Below are positions 1 through 9,360 of a stretch of DNA of 64,000 nucleotides, one piece after another; positions within the stretch are counted from its first letter, which is position 1; every line of letters begins with the position of its first letter. The translations under genes were made by a program, and so were the position numbers. A model generated the notes under the pieces. It saw nothing but the letters and a program-made list of their open reading frames with translations. It made no database searches and had not been told where the DNA came from. Source of the DNA: Rhodobacter sp. (lineage in GTDB: Bacteria; Pseudomonadota; Alphaproteobacteria; Rhodobacterales; Rhodobacteraceae); assembly GCA_016704435.1 (NCBI GenBank), contig JADJAB010000008.1:124001-188000 (forward strand), given 5' to 3'.

Positions 1-1
1 G

Positions 2-943
2 TTTGATGCGACGCTGGGGGCCTGGCTGGGGCCGCGCTCGCCCAACTCGCTGATCCTCTATCTGGACCGTCTGGCGCGCGGGGTGGATCCGTTGCTGCCG
101 AAGGGCGGCATGGGGGCCTTGGCGGTGGCGCTGGGCCGCGCGGCGGAGGCGGCGGGGGTTTCCCTGCGCACTGGCGCGCGGGTGGCGCAGGTGCTGGTGG
201 AGGGCGACCGGGCTTGCGGCGTGGCGCTGGAAGGTGGCGAGGAAGTGCGGGCGGGGCTGGTTGTTTCGGCGATGAACCCTCGGGTCACCTTTCAGGCGCT
301 GGTCGGCGCGCAGGCATTGGATGCGGGGTTTTTCAAGCGCACGCATCATATCCGCTCGCGCGGCGGGGCGGCGAAGCTCCACCTGGCTTTGAAGGGCGCG
401 CCGGGTTTTGCGGCGGACTTGCGGTCCCGGTTGGTGATTGCGGCCTCGCACGATGCGGTGGAGGCGGCCTTCAACCCGGTCAAATACGGCGAGGTGCCGG
501 AAGCGCCGGTGATGGAGGTCATCCTGCCCTCGGCCCATGAACCCGGCCATGCGCCCGAGGGCGGGCATGTGATCTCGGCCATCGTGCAATTCGCTCCGCA
601 TGCGCCGAAGGCCGGGGCAGAGGCGGCGCGGGAGGCAATGCTGGAGGCCAGCTTGCGGGTGCTCGAGGCGCAGGCGCCGGGCCTGCGCGGGCTGGTCGTG
701 GGGGCGGAAATGCTGATGCCCTATGACATCGAGGATCTGTTCGGCATGGTGGGCGGCAACTGGCATCATGGCGAGCTGGCGGTGGAGCAGATGCTGTTCA
801 ACCGTCCCATGGCCGAGATGGCGCAATATGCCACGCCGGTGCCGGGTCTGTGGCTGGCGGGTGCCGGCAGCCATCCGGGCGGCGGGATCAACGGGGCCGC
901 CGGTTGGAACGCGGCGGGCGCGATCCTGGAGGCGCGGGCATGA
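2..943 (+). CDS. NAD(P)/FAD-dependent oxidoreductase, phytoene desaturase-like (5' partial)
   Basis: The open frame enters from the left edge and ends at 943, giving 313 codons of a C-terminal part. The N-terminal Rossmann GxGxxG is outside the window. The visible part has a substrate-domain segment (VDPLLPKGGMGALAVAL) typical of CrtI/amine-oxidase-like flavoproteins, and a C-terminal FAD-binding signature HPGGGINGAAGWNAA. Its stop overlaps the ATG of the GcvT-like gene (ATGA), so the two are translationally coupled and probably act on the same substrate. A carotenoid role is unlikely in this setting; oxidation of an N-methyl or amine substrate is inferred from the neighbours only. Confidence 0.8.
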   Translation, partial: FDATLGAWLGPRSPNSLILYLDRLARGVDPLLPKGGMGALAVALGRAAEAAGVSLRTGARVAQVLVEGDRACGVALEGGEEVRAGLVVSAMNPRVTFQALVGAQALDAGFFKRTHHIRSRGGAAKLHLALKGAPGFAADLRSRLVIAASHDAVEAAFNPVKYGEVPEAPVMEVILPSAHEPGHAPEGGHVISAIVQFAPHAPKAGAEAAREAMLEASLRVLEAQAPGLRGLVVGAEMLMPYDIEDLFGMVGGNWHHGELAVEQMLFNRPMAEMAQYATPVPGLWLAGAGSHPGGGINGAAGWNAAGAILEARA

Positions 944-2125
944 ATGATCTGACGCATTTCCGCTCGCCCCTGATGCGGACGCCGTTCCACGCGCGGACCT
1001 CGGCGGCCAATCTGCTGAACCGCTGGGGACCCTGGGGCGGCTACATGACCGCGCTTTGCTTTGGCGATATGGACATGGAATATACCGCGATCCGCAATGC
1101 GGCCTCGGTCTACGATCTGTGCCCGATGGTGAAATACCGGATCACCGGGCCGGATGCTGCGGGGTATCTGAACCGGCTGACCCTGCGCGATGTGGCCAGG
1201 CTGGCGGTGGGCGCGGTGCAATATACCGCCTGGGTCGATGATGCGGGCAAGCTGCTGGACGATGGCACGCTGTTCCGGCATGGGCCGGACGACTATCTGA
1301 TCTGCTGCCAGGAGCGGCATTTGCCGTGGCTTCTGGACTCGGCCCTTGGGTTCGACGTGGCGGTGGCAGAGGTGACCGAGGATATCGCCGCCCTGTCGTT
1401 GCAGGGGCCGTGCTCGGCCTCTGCGCTTGGCGCAGCGGGCTTCGATGTGTCGGCGCTGAAGCCGTTCCGGATGATGACGCTGCCGTTTCAGGGTGGCGAG
1501 ATCACCATCTCGCGCACCGGGTTCACCGGCGATCTGGGCTATGAGCTGTGGATGACCCCGGAACAGGCGCTGCCGCTGTGGGACCATCTTTTTGCGGCGG
1601 GAGCGCCCTTTGGTATCCGGCCCATCGGGTCGGACGCGCTTGATCTGGCGCGGATCGAGGCGGGATTCATCATCGCCGGAACGGATTTCGTGCCCGCCCA
1701 CCATGCCTTGCGCGAAGACCGCCCGCGCAGCCCGCTGGAAATGGGGCTGGGCTGGATGATCGACTGGGAAAAGGGGCCTTTCACCGGTCGCCGGGCGCTG
1801 CTGGCCGAAAAGGCGAACAAGGGTCGGACTGGGTGCTGCTGGGCCTGGACATTCCGGGCAATGTCAGCGCTGAGGGGTCGATCCTCTATCACGGCAAGCG
1901 GGTCGAAGCGGGGTTCATCACCGCCGCCGCCTGGTCGCCCGCGCTGAAAGCCAATGTGGCGCTGGCGCAGGTGAAGGGGCGGTGTGCCTCGGGCGAGAAT
2001 CTCTGGGTCGAGATCTATGCGCTGCGGAGTTGCAATATGCCAAGCTGATGTTGCCGGTGCAGGTGGCGGCGCGGCCGTTCTTCAACCCGCCGCGCCGCCG
2101 GGCCACGCCGCCAGATGCGTTCTGA
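940..2125 (+). pseudogene. GcvT-family aminomethyltransferase, frameshifted twice
   Basis: Reading through three frames gives about 395 residues of a folate-dependent methyltransferase of the GcvT/DmdA/dimethylglycine-oxidase family. It starts MNDLTHFRSPLMRTPFH at the ATGA overlap with the gene before. The N-terminal frame is good to about 1826, where GGG stands for an expected GGGG (AEKANKG then SDWVLLGLD). The middle frame is good to about 2028, where CGGAGTTG stands for CGGGAGTTG (YALRELQYAKLMLPVQ). The last frame ends at 2125. Both lesions are single G losses in G runs, so sequencing error is plausible. The family moves a methyl group to tetrahydrofolate, which fits the oxygenases downstream. 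The substrate is unknown. Confidence 0.72.
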
Positions 2126-2137
2126 GGGGAGGCTGCG

Positions 2138-3277
2138 ATGACAGGCGAACGGCATCCGATGTCGCCAAGGCTGGATCATTGCCCGGAGGGGCTTCCGCGC
2201 GCAGCCTATCTGGACCCAGGCTGGTATGGCCGGGAAATGGCGACGGTCTTCGCAACGGAATGGGTCTGCGTCGGGCGGCTGGCGGATTTCGCGGCCGCGA
2301 CGATGCGGCGCGCGCTGGTCGGAGAGGCGCCGGTGATCGTGGCGCGGGGGGCCGATGGCGCGACCCGGGCCTGGCACAACTCCTGCCCGCATCGCGGCTC
2401 GGAGCTGTGCCGGGCGGCGGTGGAACCCTTGGGCAAGCTGATCCGCTGCCCCTACCACGCCTTCGCCTTTGCCGCCGATGACGGCCGGCTGGTGGCGACG
2501 GGCCATGCCGTGCCGACAGCGGATTTCGACCGCGAGGCGCATGGCCTGCGGCCGGTGGCGACGCGCAGCTGGAACGGGTTCCTGTTTCTGAACCTGGCCG
2601 CCAGGCCGGCAGAGATCGGGGCGGATGTCGGCCTGCACTCGCTGGACAACTGGCCGATGGAAAACCTTGTCACCGGCCATAGCTGGGAGGTCGAAATTGC
2701 CTGCAACTGGAAGGCGTTCTGGGAGAATTACTCGGAATGCCTGCACTGCCCCGGAATTCACCCCGAACTGTGCGACATGGTGCCGGTCTACCGCAGCGGG
2801 ATCATGGGCGTAAGCGAGGCGCTGGGCTGGACGCCGGATCAGCCGCCGGGCCGCAACCTCAAGCCGGGCGCCGAAAGCTGGACGATGACGGGCGCGCCTT
2901 GCGGGCCGGTGTTTCCCGGCCTGACCGAAGCGGAGCGGGCGGCCGGGTATGGCTTCGTGACGCTGTGGCCCTCGGCCTATGTGGTGGCGCATGTGGATCA
3001 TGTGCGCTCGGTCCGGCTGGTGCCCCTGGGGCCGGAACGCACGCGGCTGGTGGCGGAATGGCACTTCCTGCCCGAGACGCTGGCGCAGCCGGGGTTCGAC
3101 GCCGGCGCGGTCGCGGCATTTGCCAGGATCGTGATGGAGCAGGACGGGGCGGCATCCGAGATGAACCAGCGCGGCATGCGCTCGCCAGCCTTCAAGGCCG
3201 CAAGGCTGATGCCCGAGGAATACGAGATCAGGCGCTTCCACCAATGGGTGACGGAGCGGATGGAGGACGAGAGATGA
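2138..3277 (+). CDS. Rieske non-haem iron oxygenase, alpha subunit (first of two)
   Basis: The protein has 379 residues. The Rieske [2Fe-2S] ligands are C83-x-H85 and C104-x2-H107 (SCPHRG, CPYHAF). The mononuclear iron site is in NWKAFWENYSECLHCPGIHPE with H203 and H208. This layout matches the alpha subunits that demethylate or hydroxylate quaternary amines (GbcA, CntA, stachydrine demethylase). No ferredoxin reductase subunit is seen in the window. It lies 12 bp after the GcvT-like gene and overlaps the next oxygenase by ATGA, so the two are probably made together. Substrate assignment to a betaine is an inference from family and from the importer downstream. Confidence 0.88.
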   Translation: MTGERHPMSPRLDHCPEGLPRAAYLDPGWYGREMATVFATEWVCVGRLADFAAATMRRALVGEAPVIVARGADGATRAWHNSCPHRGSELCRAAVEPLGKLIRCPYHAFAFAADDGRLVATGHAVPTADFDREAHGLRPVATRSWNGFLFLNLAARPAEIGADVGLHSLDNWPMENLVTGHSWEVEIACNWKAFWENYSECLHCPGIHPELCDMVPVYRSGIMGVSEALGWTPDQPPGRNLKPGAESWTMTGAPCGPVFPGLTEAERAAGYGFVTLWPSAYVVAHVDHVRSVRLVPLGPERTRLVAEWHFLPETLAQPGFDAGAVAAFARIVMEQDGAASEMNQRGMRSPAFKAARLMPEEYEIRRFHQWVTERMEDER

Positions 3278-4485
3278 CCGCGATGCCGTTCAGATCATTG
3301 CCGATTCCCAACGACTGGGACCGCAGCGGATTACCCGCCTGGACCTACTCTTCGCCCGAGCTGTTCGACCTCGAGCGCGACCAGGTGTTCCTGAACCACT
3401 GGCAGGTGGTGGGGCATGAATGCGACATTCCCGCGCCCGGCGACTGGCTGGCCTTCGACATCCTGGGCGAGCGCGCGGTGGTGATGCGCGGCGCCGACGG
3501 GCAGGTGCGCGCATTCCACAACCTGTGCCGCCATCGCGGCGCGCGGGTGGTGGACGGGGCGCAGGGGCAGTGCCGAGGCGCCGTGGTCTGCCCGTTCCAC
3601 GGCTGGGTCTACAACCTGGACGGCACCTTGCGCGGCGCCGCCCAGCCCGACAGTTTCGGCGCGATGGACAAGGCCGACTTCGGGCTGAAGCCGATCGAGA
3701 TGGAGACGTACCACGGCTTCATCTTCCTGCGCTTTCTGCCCGGCCCGCAGCCTCCGGTGGCGGATTTGCTGGCGCCTTTCGATGCCGATTTTGCGGCTTA
3801 TCGGGCGAAAGACGTCCTGCCCGCCTCGACCATCACCTGGGAGACCGAGTTGCCGGTCAACTGGAAATCGGTGCGCGATGTGGACAATGAGGGCTATCAT
3901 GTGCCGCTGGCGCACCCGTCGCTGCAAGAGCTGTATGGCCGCGATTACCGCGACTATCATCTGCCCGGAGAGTTGAACGTTGCGGTCGGGTTCTTTGGCG
4001 ACAAGCCGGGGCGGCGCTGGTCGGTCAAGGAATACATCAAGCACAGCCCCGATCAGCCGCATCTGCCGCCGCATTTGCGCAGGAGCTGGACCTATTACGG
4101 CATGTTCCCGAGCGCCGTGTTTTCCTTCACCCCCGAATCCGCGAATTTCTATTATGAGGTGCCGATTGCGGCGGGAAAGACGCTTTTGACCGGGCGCAGC
4201 TATCGCCATCCCAATGAATCCCGGCAGGAAAGGCTGGCGCGTTATCTGGCGATGCGGATTGACCGCGACACCTCGGCCGAGGATCAGCAGCTGACGATCT
4301 GGTCGAACGAATCGATGAAGTCCCAGGCTTTCGACGGCTTTCATCTGTCGGACCACGAATACGGCTTGCGCCGTCACCACGACATCCTGCGGGGCCTTCT
4401 GCCCGTCATGCGGCTGGATCAGGCCCCTGACGCAGGGGAAATTGCCGCCCGGAACAAGGAAATGCTTGGTCTCGGGCAAGAATGA
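3274..4485 (+). CDS. Rieske non-haem iron oxygenase, alpha subunit (second of two)
   Basis: The protein has 403 residues, starting at the ATG that overlaps the previous stop. The Rieske ligands are C85-x-H87 and C106-x2-H109 (LCRHRG, CPFHGW). The catalytic iron motif is DNEGYHVPLAHP with H209 and H214. It is clearly different from the preceding paralogue, so the pair may form a hetero-oligomer or do two successive oxidations. The gene is intact. A 62 bp gap with a GAGGAGAAAG ribosome-binding site separates it from the binding-protein gene. Confidence 0.88.
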   Translation: MTAMPFRSLPIPNDWDRSGLPAWTYSSPELFDLERDQVFLNHWQVVGHECDIPAPGDWLAFDILGERAVVMRGADGQVRAFHNLCRHRGARVVDGAQGQCRGAVVCPFHGWVYNLDGTLRGAAQPDSFGAMDKADFGLKPIEMETYHGFIFLRFLPGPQPPVADLLAPFDADFAAYRAKDVLPASTITWETELPVNWKSVRDVDNEGYHVPLAHPSLQELYGRDYRDYHLPGELNVAVGFFGDKPGRRWSVKEYIKHSPDQPHLPPHLRRSWTYYGMFPSAVFSFTPESANFYYEVPIAAGKTLLTGRSYRHPNESRQERLARYLAMRIDRDTSAEDQQLTIWSNESMKSQAFDGFHLSDHEYGLRRHHDILRGLLPVMRLDQAPDAGEIAARNKEMLGLGQE

Positions 4486-4547
4486 GGTAACCTTTTGATC
4501 AAATCGAAGCCGCGCAAGACGGCACCTGACAACAGAGGAGAAAGACC

Positions 4548-5653
4548 ATGAAGCTGACACGTCGCTCTACCCTTGCGGCCTTGACCGGGGGCCTGGCCCT
4601 GCCTTATGTCCGCCCGTCCTGGGCCGCAGCCGGCGCACGGTGAATGTCTACAACTGGTCCGATTACATCGGCGAAACCACCCTGGCCGATTTCGAGGACG
4701 AAACCGGGATCAGGGTGGTCTATGACCTTTAGGCCAGCGCCGAAGAGGCGCAGGCCAAGATGCTTGCCGGATCGACCGGCTATGATCTGGTGCTGCACGC
4801 CGGCCAGCAGATGCCGCGCTATATCGAGGCGGGCGTCTATCAAAAGATGGACCGCGCCCGCCTGACCGGCTGGGGCAATCTGGATCCCGAAATCCTGAAG
4901 ATCGTTGAGGGCTATGACCCCGGCAACCTCTATTCCGTGCCCTATATGTGGGGCTCGGTCGGGATGGCGTATAATGTGGACATGGTGAGAGAACGGCTGC
5001 CGGATGTCGATCTGAACACGATGGACGTGATCATGAATCCCGAAAACGCGGCGAAACTGGCCGATTGCGGGATTTCGATCCTCGACAGCCCATCGGACTC
5101 GGCCTTCATGGTGATGCGCTATCTGGGGATCGACACCGATACCGCCGGTGATGCCGAATACCGCCGACTGGCCGAGGCGATGGCACCGATCCGGCAATAC
5201 ATCACCACCTTCGACAACGCCAACTACCTGACCACGCTACCCAACAAGGAACTGTGCGTGGCCAACAGCTGGTCGGGCGATTACGGTGTGGCCAAGGCGC
5301 GCGCCGAAGAGGCGGGAATCGACATCAACCTGGCCTATTACGTGCCCGTGACCGGCGCGCCGGCCTGGTTCGACCTTTGGGCGATGCCGACAGACGCGCC
5401 GAATCTGGACAACGCCTATCTGTTCCTCGACTATCTGTTGCGCCCCGAGGTGATTGCGGCCTGCACCAACTTCACCGGCTATGCCAATGCCAACAAGGCG
5501 GCGACGCCGTTTGTCGACCCGGCCGTGGCGTCGGACCCGGCGGTCTACCCCGACGCGGAAACGCTGAAGCGCATGTACACGCCGCAACCTCAGACCGAAG
5601 CGCAGGAAGAGGCGATGACGCGGGTCTGGACCGAGATCAAGACGGGCGGCTGA
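4548..5653 (+). pseudogene. PotF/PotD-like periplasmic binding protein, frameshift plus amber codon
   Basis: The ATG at 4548 follows a good ribosome-binding site and opens a signal sequence (MKLTRRSTLAALTGGLAL) with a Tat-like arginine pair. The frame closes at the TGA at 4641-4643. From about 4632 the next frame continues as a spermidine/putrescine-type binding protein (RTVNVYNWSDYIGETTL), so one base appears lost near 4628-4635. That frame also has TAG at 4730-4732 inside VVYDL-stop-ASAEEAQ, after which it is open to 5653. The joined product would have about 368 residues. The amber codon cannot be explained by an indel. The gene heads a complete importer operon, so real loss would leave the transporter without its receptor. 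Confidence 0.75.
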
Positions 5654-5656
5654 CAG

Positions 5657-6757
5657 ATGCCCGCTGCGCAAGCCGAACCCTTTTTGCGCATCGAAGGGGT
5701 TTCCAAGAAGTTCGGCTCCTTCACGGCGGTCAGCGACGTTTCGCTGACCGTCGAGAAGGGCGAGATCTTTGCCCTCCTGGGCGGGTCGGGCTGCGGCAAG
5801 ACCACTCTGTTGCGGATGCTGGCAGGGTTCGAAGACCTAAGTGCGGGCCGCATCTTCCTGGACGGAAAGGACATGGCCGGGGTGCCGCCCTGGTTGCGCC
5901 CCGTCCACATGATGTTCCAGAGCTATGCCTTGTTCCCGCATATGACGGTGGAAACGAACATCGCCTACGGGTTGAAGCATGAGCCGATCAGCAAGGCCGC
6001 CAAGCAGGATCGCGTGCGCGAGATGCTGGATCTGGTGCAACTGACGCAATTTGCCGCGCGCAAGCCGCATCAGATTTCCGGCGGGCAGCGGCAGCGGGTG
6101 GCGCTGGCGCGGGCGCTGGCGCGGCAGCCGAAGCTCTTGCTTCTGGACGAACCGCTGGCCGCACTGGACAAGAAGCTGCGCGAGCATACCCAGTTTGAAT
6201 TGATGAGCATCCAGCAGCGCACCGGCGTGACCTTCATGGTCGTGACCCATGACCAGGAAGAGGCGATGACCCTGGCCGACCGCATCGCAGTGATGGACAA
6301 GGGCCAGGTCAAGCAGGTCGGTACCCCGACCGATATCTACGAATTTCCGAACAGCCGCTTCGTGGCCGGGTTCATCGGCTCGATCACCTCATTCGAGGCC
6401 AGCGTCAAGGGGCGCGACGGCGACCATCTGGTGCTGGACGTGCCCGCGCTGGGCGCGGTGCAGGCGCGCGATGTGCCGGGGCTGGTCGAGGGCCAGGCGG
6501 TGACGCTGGCCTTGCGGCCCGAAAAGCTGCGGATCACCAAGAACCGGCCCGATGCGACGAATGTGGTGGAGGGGCAGGTCAAGGACCTGGCCTATTTCGG
6601 CAAGGACAGCCTTTACCGCATCACACTGCCGTCGGGCGAACTGGTGCAGGCCCATGCGGTGAACGCCAACCGCGGCGAGGATGCCGCGCGGGCCGATTGG
6701 GACGACCGGGTCTTCCTGTCCTTTGACCCGGCCTCGGCCATCGTGCTGGCGGAGTAG
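5657..6757 (+). CDS. ABC transporter ATP-binding protein, PotA/PotG type
   Basis: The protein has 366 residues. It shows Walker A GGSGCGKTT, the signature ISGGQRQRVALARALA, Walker B LLLLDEPLAALD and a switch histidine in VVTHDQEEA. A C-terminal TOBE region follows (from about residue 285, LRPEKLRI). This is the polyamine/quaternary-amine importer type. It begins 3 bp after the binding-protein stop and is followed by the two permeases, in the order binding protein, ATPase, permease, permease. It energises import at the inner membrane. The substrate is inferred to be the compound handled by the oxygenases upstream. Confidence 0.92.
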   Translation: MPAAQAEPFLRIEGVSKKFGSFTAVSDVSLTVEKGEIFALLGGSGCGKTTLLRMLAGFEDLSAGRIFLDGKDMAGVPPWLRPVHMMFQSYALFPHMTVETNIAYGLKHEPISKAAKQDRVREMLDLVQLTQFAARKPHQISGGQRQRVALARALARQPKLLLLDEPLAALDKKLREHTQFELMSIQQRTGVTFMVVTHDQEEAMTLADRIAVMDKGQVKQVGTPTDIYEFPNSRFVAGFIGSITSFEASVKGRDGDHLVLDVPALGAVQARDVPGLVEGQAVTLALRPEKLRITKNRPDATNVVEGQVKDLAYFGKDSLYRITLPSGELVQAHAVNANRGEDAARADWDDRVFLSFDPASAIVLAE

Positions 6758-6761
6758 CGCG

Positions 6762-7676
6762 ATGAGCAAGGCCTACAAGACCGGCTGGTTCGACCGCAAG
6801 GGCTGGTCCGACATCATCATCGGGTTGCCCTATGTCTGGCTGGTGGCGCTGTTTCTGCTGCCCTTCCTGATCGTGGTGGCGATGAGCGTGGCAACCAAGA
6901 CGCCGACCGCGCCGCCGTTCAGCTTTGGCGGCGACTATCCGCTGTTGAACTGGGAGGGGTATGAGCGGGTCTTCAGCGATGGCCTCTATCTGCGGGCTTT
7001 CCTGACCTCGGTCGTCAATGCCGCCGCGGCGATGCTGCTGTGCCTGATCGTCGGCTATCCGATGGCGCTGGGGCTGGTGCGGGTGGCGCCGGCCTGGCGC
7101 AACATCCTCTTGATGCTGGTGATCCTGCCGTTCTGGACCTCGTTCCTGCTGCGCGTCTATGCCTGGATGGGGCTGATGGGCAAGAACAGCTGGTTCAACA
7201 AGCTGTTGACCGACTGGTGGAATTTCGTGGTGCCGGTGGATTGGGCGGTCAATTCCATACCCATGATGCACACCAATTTCGCGGTGGTGCTGGTGATGGT
7301 CTACACCTACCTGCCGTTCATGATCCTGCCGCTTTATGCCAGCCTGGAGCGGCTGGACACCACGCTGGACGAGGCGGCGCTGGACCTTGGCAGCCGCCCG
7401 CATCAGGTGTTCTTCGACATCACCCTGCCGCAATCGGTGCCGGGCATCATCGCCGGCGGCATGCTGGTCTTCATTCCGGCGGCCGGAGAACTGGTCATTC
7501 CGACGCTGGTCGGCAACTCCGCCAGCCCGATGATCGGGCGGGTGATCTCGGACGAGTTCAACCAGGCACGCGACTGGCCGATGGCTTCGGCCGTGGCGGT
7601 GGCGCTCTTGGTGCTGATGGTGGTGCCGACGATGCTTTACAGCCACTTCCAGGCCAAGTCGGGGGGCGCGAAATGA
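6762..7676 (+). CDS. ABC transporter permease, PotB/PotH type
   Basis: The protein has 304 residues and starts MSKAYKTGWFDRKG at the ATG 4 bp after the ATPase stop. There are about six membrane segments (for example YVWLVALFLLPFLIVVAM). The EAA coupling loop is visible as LDEAALDLGSRPHQVFFDITLPQSVPG, the cytoplasmic contact for the ATPase. It overlaps the next permease by ATGA. It forms the transmembrane channel with that partner. Family assignment is firm; substrate is not. Confidence 0.9.
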   Translation: MSKAYKTGWFDRKGWSDIIIGLPYVWLVALFLLPFLIVVAMSVATKTPTAPPFSFGGDYPLLNWEGYERVFSDGLYLRAFLTSVVNAAAAMLLCLIVGYPMALGLVRVAPAWRNILLMLVILPFWTSFLLRVYAWMGLMGKNSWFNKLLTDWWNFVVPVDWAVNSIPMMHTNFAVVLVMVYTYLPFMILPLYASLERLDTTLDEAALDLGSRPHQVFFDITLPQSVPGIIAGGMLVFIPAAGELVIPTLVGNSASPMIGRVISDEFNQARDWPMASAVAVALLVLMVVPTMLYSHFQAKSGGAK

Positions 7677-8512
7677 ACCGCCGCCCGGTCTTCCTGATCA
7701 CCATGCTGTGCTTCGGCTTTGCCTTCTTCTACATCCCGATCCTGTCGATGATCGTCTATTCGTTCAACGAATCTCGGCTGGCGACGGTCTGGGGCGGGTT
7801 CTCGACCAAGTGGTATGTGTCGCTGTTCTCCAACCGGCAAGTGATTGCGGCGCTGATCCTGTCGCTGAAGATCGCGTTGATCTCGGCCACGGTGGCGACC
7901 ATCCTCGGCACGATGGCCGGCATCGCGCTGGCCCGGTTCCGCAAGTTTCGCGGCCGGGTGCTGTTTTCCGGCCTGGTCACCGCCCCCCTGATCATGCCCG
8001 AGGTCATCACCGGCATCTCAAGCCTGATGTTCTTCATCCTCCTGGCGGACTGGATCGGCTGGCCGGGGCAGCGCGGCTTCACCACGGTGACGCTGGCACA
8101 TATCACCTTTTCGATGGTCTTCGTGACCACCGTGGTGCAGTCGCGGATGGTGCAGGCCGATCAGGCGATCGAAGAGGCGGCGATGGATCTGGGATCGCGG
8201 CCCTGGCAGGTCCTGTTCGACGTGACCCTGCCGGTAATCTTTCCGGCGATCATGTCGGGCTGGCTTCTGGCCTTCACCATCTCTCTGGATGATGTGGTGA
8301 TCACCGCCTTCACCACCGGTCCGGGGGCGACGACATTGCCCCTGCTGATCTGGTCGAAGGTCAAGCTTGGCGTCACGCCCGACGTGAACGCGCTGGCGAC
8401 GCTCATGGTGCTGGTGGTGGGGCTTGGCGTGGTGCTGGCCGGCATCCTGATGAGCCGGGCCGACAGGCGCCGCGATGCCGATGCCCGGCTGGCCTATCAG
8501 GCAAACGAATGA
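7673..8512 (+). CDS. ABC transporter permease, PotC/PotI type
   Basis: The protein has 279 residues and starts MNRRPVFLITMLCFGF at the ATGA overlap with the previous permease. It has about six membrane segments and an EAA loop (IEEAAMDLGSRPWQVLFDVTLPVIFPA). It pairs with the preceding permease in a PotFGHI-like importer. Its stop overlaps the start of the cupin gene that follows, so the putative lyase is translated from the same message as the transporter. Confidence 0.9.
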   Translation: MNRRPVFLITMLCFGFAFFYIPILSMIVYSFNESRLATVWGGFSTKWYVSLFSNRQVIAALILSLKIALISATVATILGTMAGIALARFRKFRGRVLFSGLVTAPLIMPEVITGISSLMFFILLADWIGWPGQRGFTTVTLAHITFSMVFVTTVVQSRMVQADQAIEEAAMDLGSRPWQVLFDVTLPVIFPAIMSGWLLAFTISLDDVVITAFTTGPGATTLPLLIWSKVKLGVTPDVNALATLMVLVVGLGVVLAGILMSRADRRRDADARLAYQANE

Positions 8513-9360
8513 GCGGCCTTCTGGGGGTGCCCCTGGGCGGGCGCGGATCGGGGCGCGCGCGTTATGGCGCGGCAATGCGGCTTTGGGTCGAGGGCGTGCT
8601 GACGCCCGCCCAGCTGGAGGCTTACCGCGTTGCCGCCGCTGACGACCGCCGCCCGCCGGCGCAGGTGCTGGAGGATCGCGCCCTGCCGGTGCCGCGTGAC
8701 ATCGCCCCCGCCCCCGAAGACCTGATCCGCGCGCTGCTGGACGACTCCGACCGCTATCTGGCCGGGCTTGCCGGGGCCGGCGTTGCCGAAGTGCGGGCCG
8801 GGCTGGCGGAATGGCGTCGCGGGCCGGTGACGGCATCGGACCCGCCGCCCAATCCGGTGCTGGAGGCATATCTGGAAGACGCACTTGCCGCTCTGGACGC
8901 CGATCACCCTGCACTGGCCGCTGCCATTGCCGCCGCCGCCCCGCATCTGGGCTGGATCACCTATGACGGCTATCCGATCGACCAGATCGGCGAACCCTTC
9001 GCTGCGGGCCATGCCTTCGCCTCGGTGATCGGCCAGGAGGCCGCGATCCCGGCGGATGATTTCGACTTCGGCCTGTTCCTGATCGCGCCGCATGTGCTTT
9101 ACCGCGATCACGCGCATCTGGCGCCCGAGTTGTATGCCCCCCTGACCGGCCCGCATGGCTGGCGCTTCGGCCCTGACCGGCCCTTGGTGATCAAACCGGC
9201 GCATCAGCCGGTGTGGAACCCGCCGCATCAACCGCATCTGACCAAGGTCGGGCCGGTGCCGTTCCTGTGCCTCTATGGCTGGACCCGCGATTCGATGGCC
9301 CCGGCCGATGTCGTCCCTGCCCATGACTGGCCCGAACTGGAGGCCTTGCGCCTTGGCTGA
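8509..9360 (+). CDS. Cupin protein with DMSP-lyase-type metal site
   Basis: The protein has 283 residues, starting at an ATGA overlap with the permease. The cupin fold is in the C-terminal third. Its first motif reads H201-A-H203-L-A-P-E207-L-Y209 and its second NPPH240QPH243. The H-x3-E-x-Y spacing plus a later His is the metal set described for the DddQ/DddL/DddW family of DMSP lyases (in DddQ, H125, E129, Y131, H163, from memory). The residues before about 130 are helical and longer than in DddQ. It could cleave DMSP or a related sulfonium or betaine compound. The family match is read by eye; the activity is inference. Confidence 0.68.
   Translation: MSGLLGVPLGGRGSGRARYGAAMRLWVEGVLTPAQLEAYRVAAADDRRPPAQVLEDRALPVPRDIAPAPEDLIRALLDDSDRYLAGLAGAGVAEVRAGLAEWRRGPVTASDPPPNPVLEAYLEDALAALDADHPALAAAIAAAAPHLGWITYDGYPIDQIGEPFAAGHAFASVIGQEAAIPADDFDFGLFLIAPHVLYRDHAHLAPELYAPLTGPHGWRFGPDRPLVIKPAHQPVWNPPHQPHLTKVGPVPFLCLYGWTRDSMAPADVVPAHDWPELEALRLG

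Noticed and set aside
2..943. Carotenoid gene cluster
   Set aside because: The desaturase-like flavoprotein has no crt neighbours and is coupled to a methyltransferase and oxygenases.
4730..4732. TAG read as pyrrolysine
   Set aside because: The gene is a binding protein, not an Mtt-type methyltransferase. No pyl genes are in the window and the lineage is not known for them. A nearby frameshift makes plain disruption more likely.
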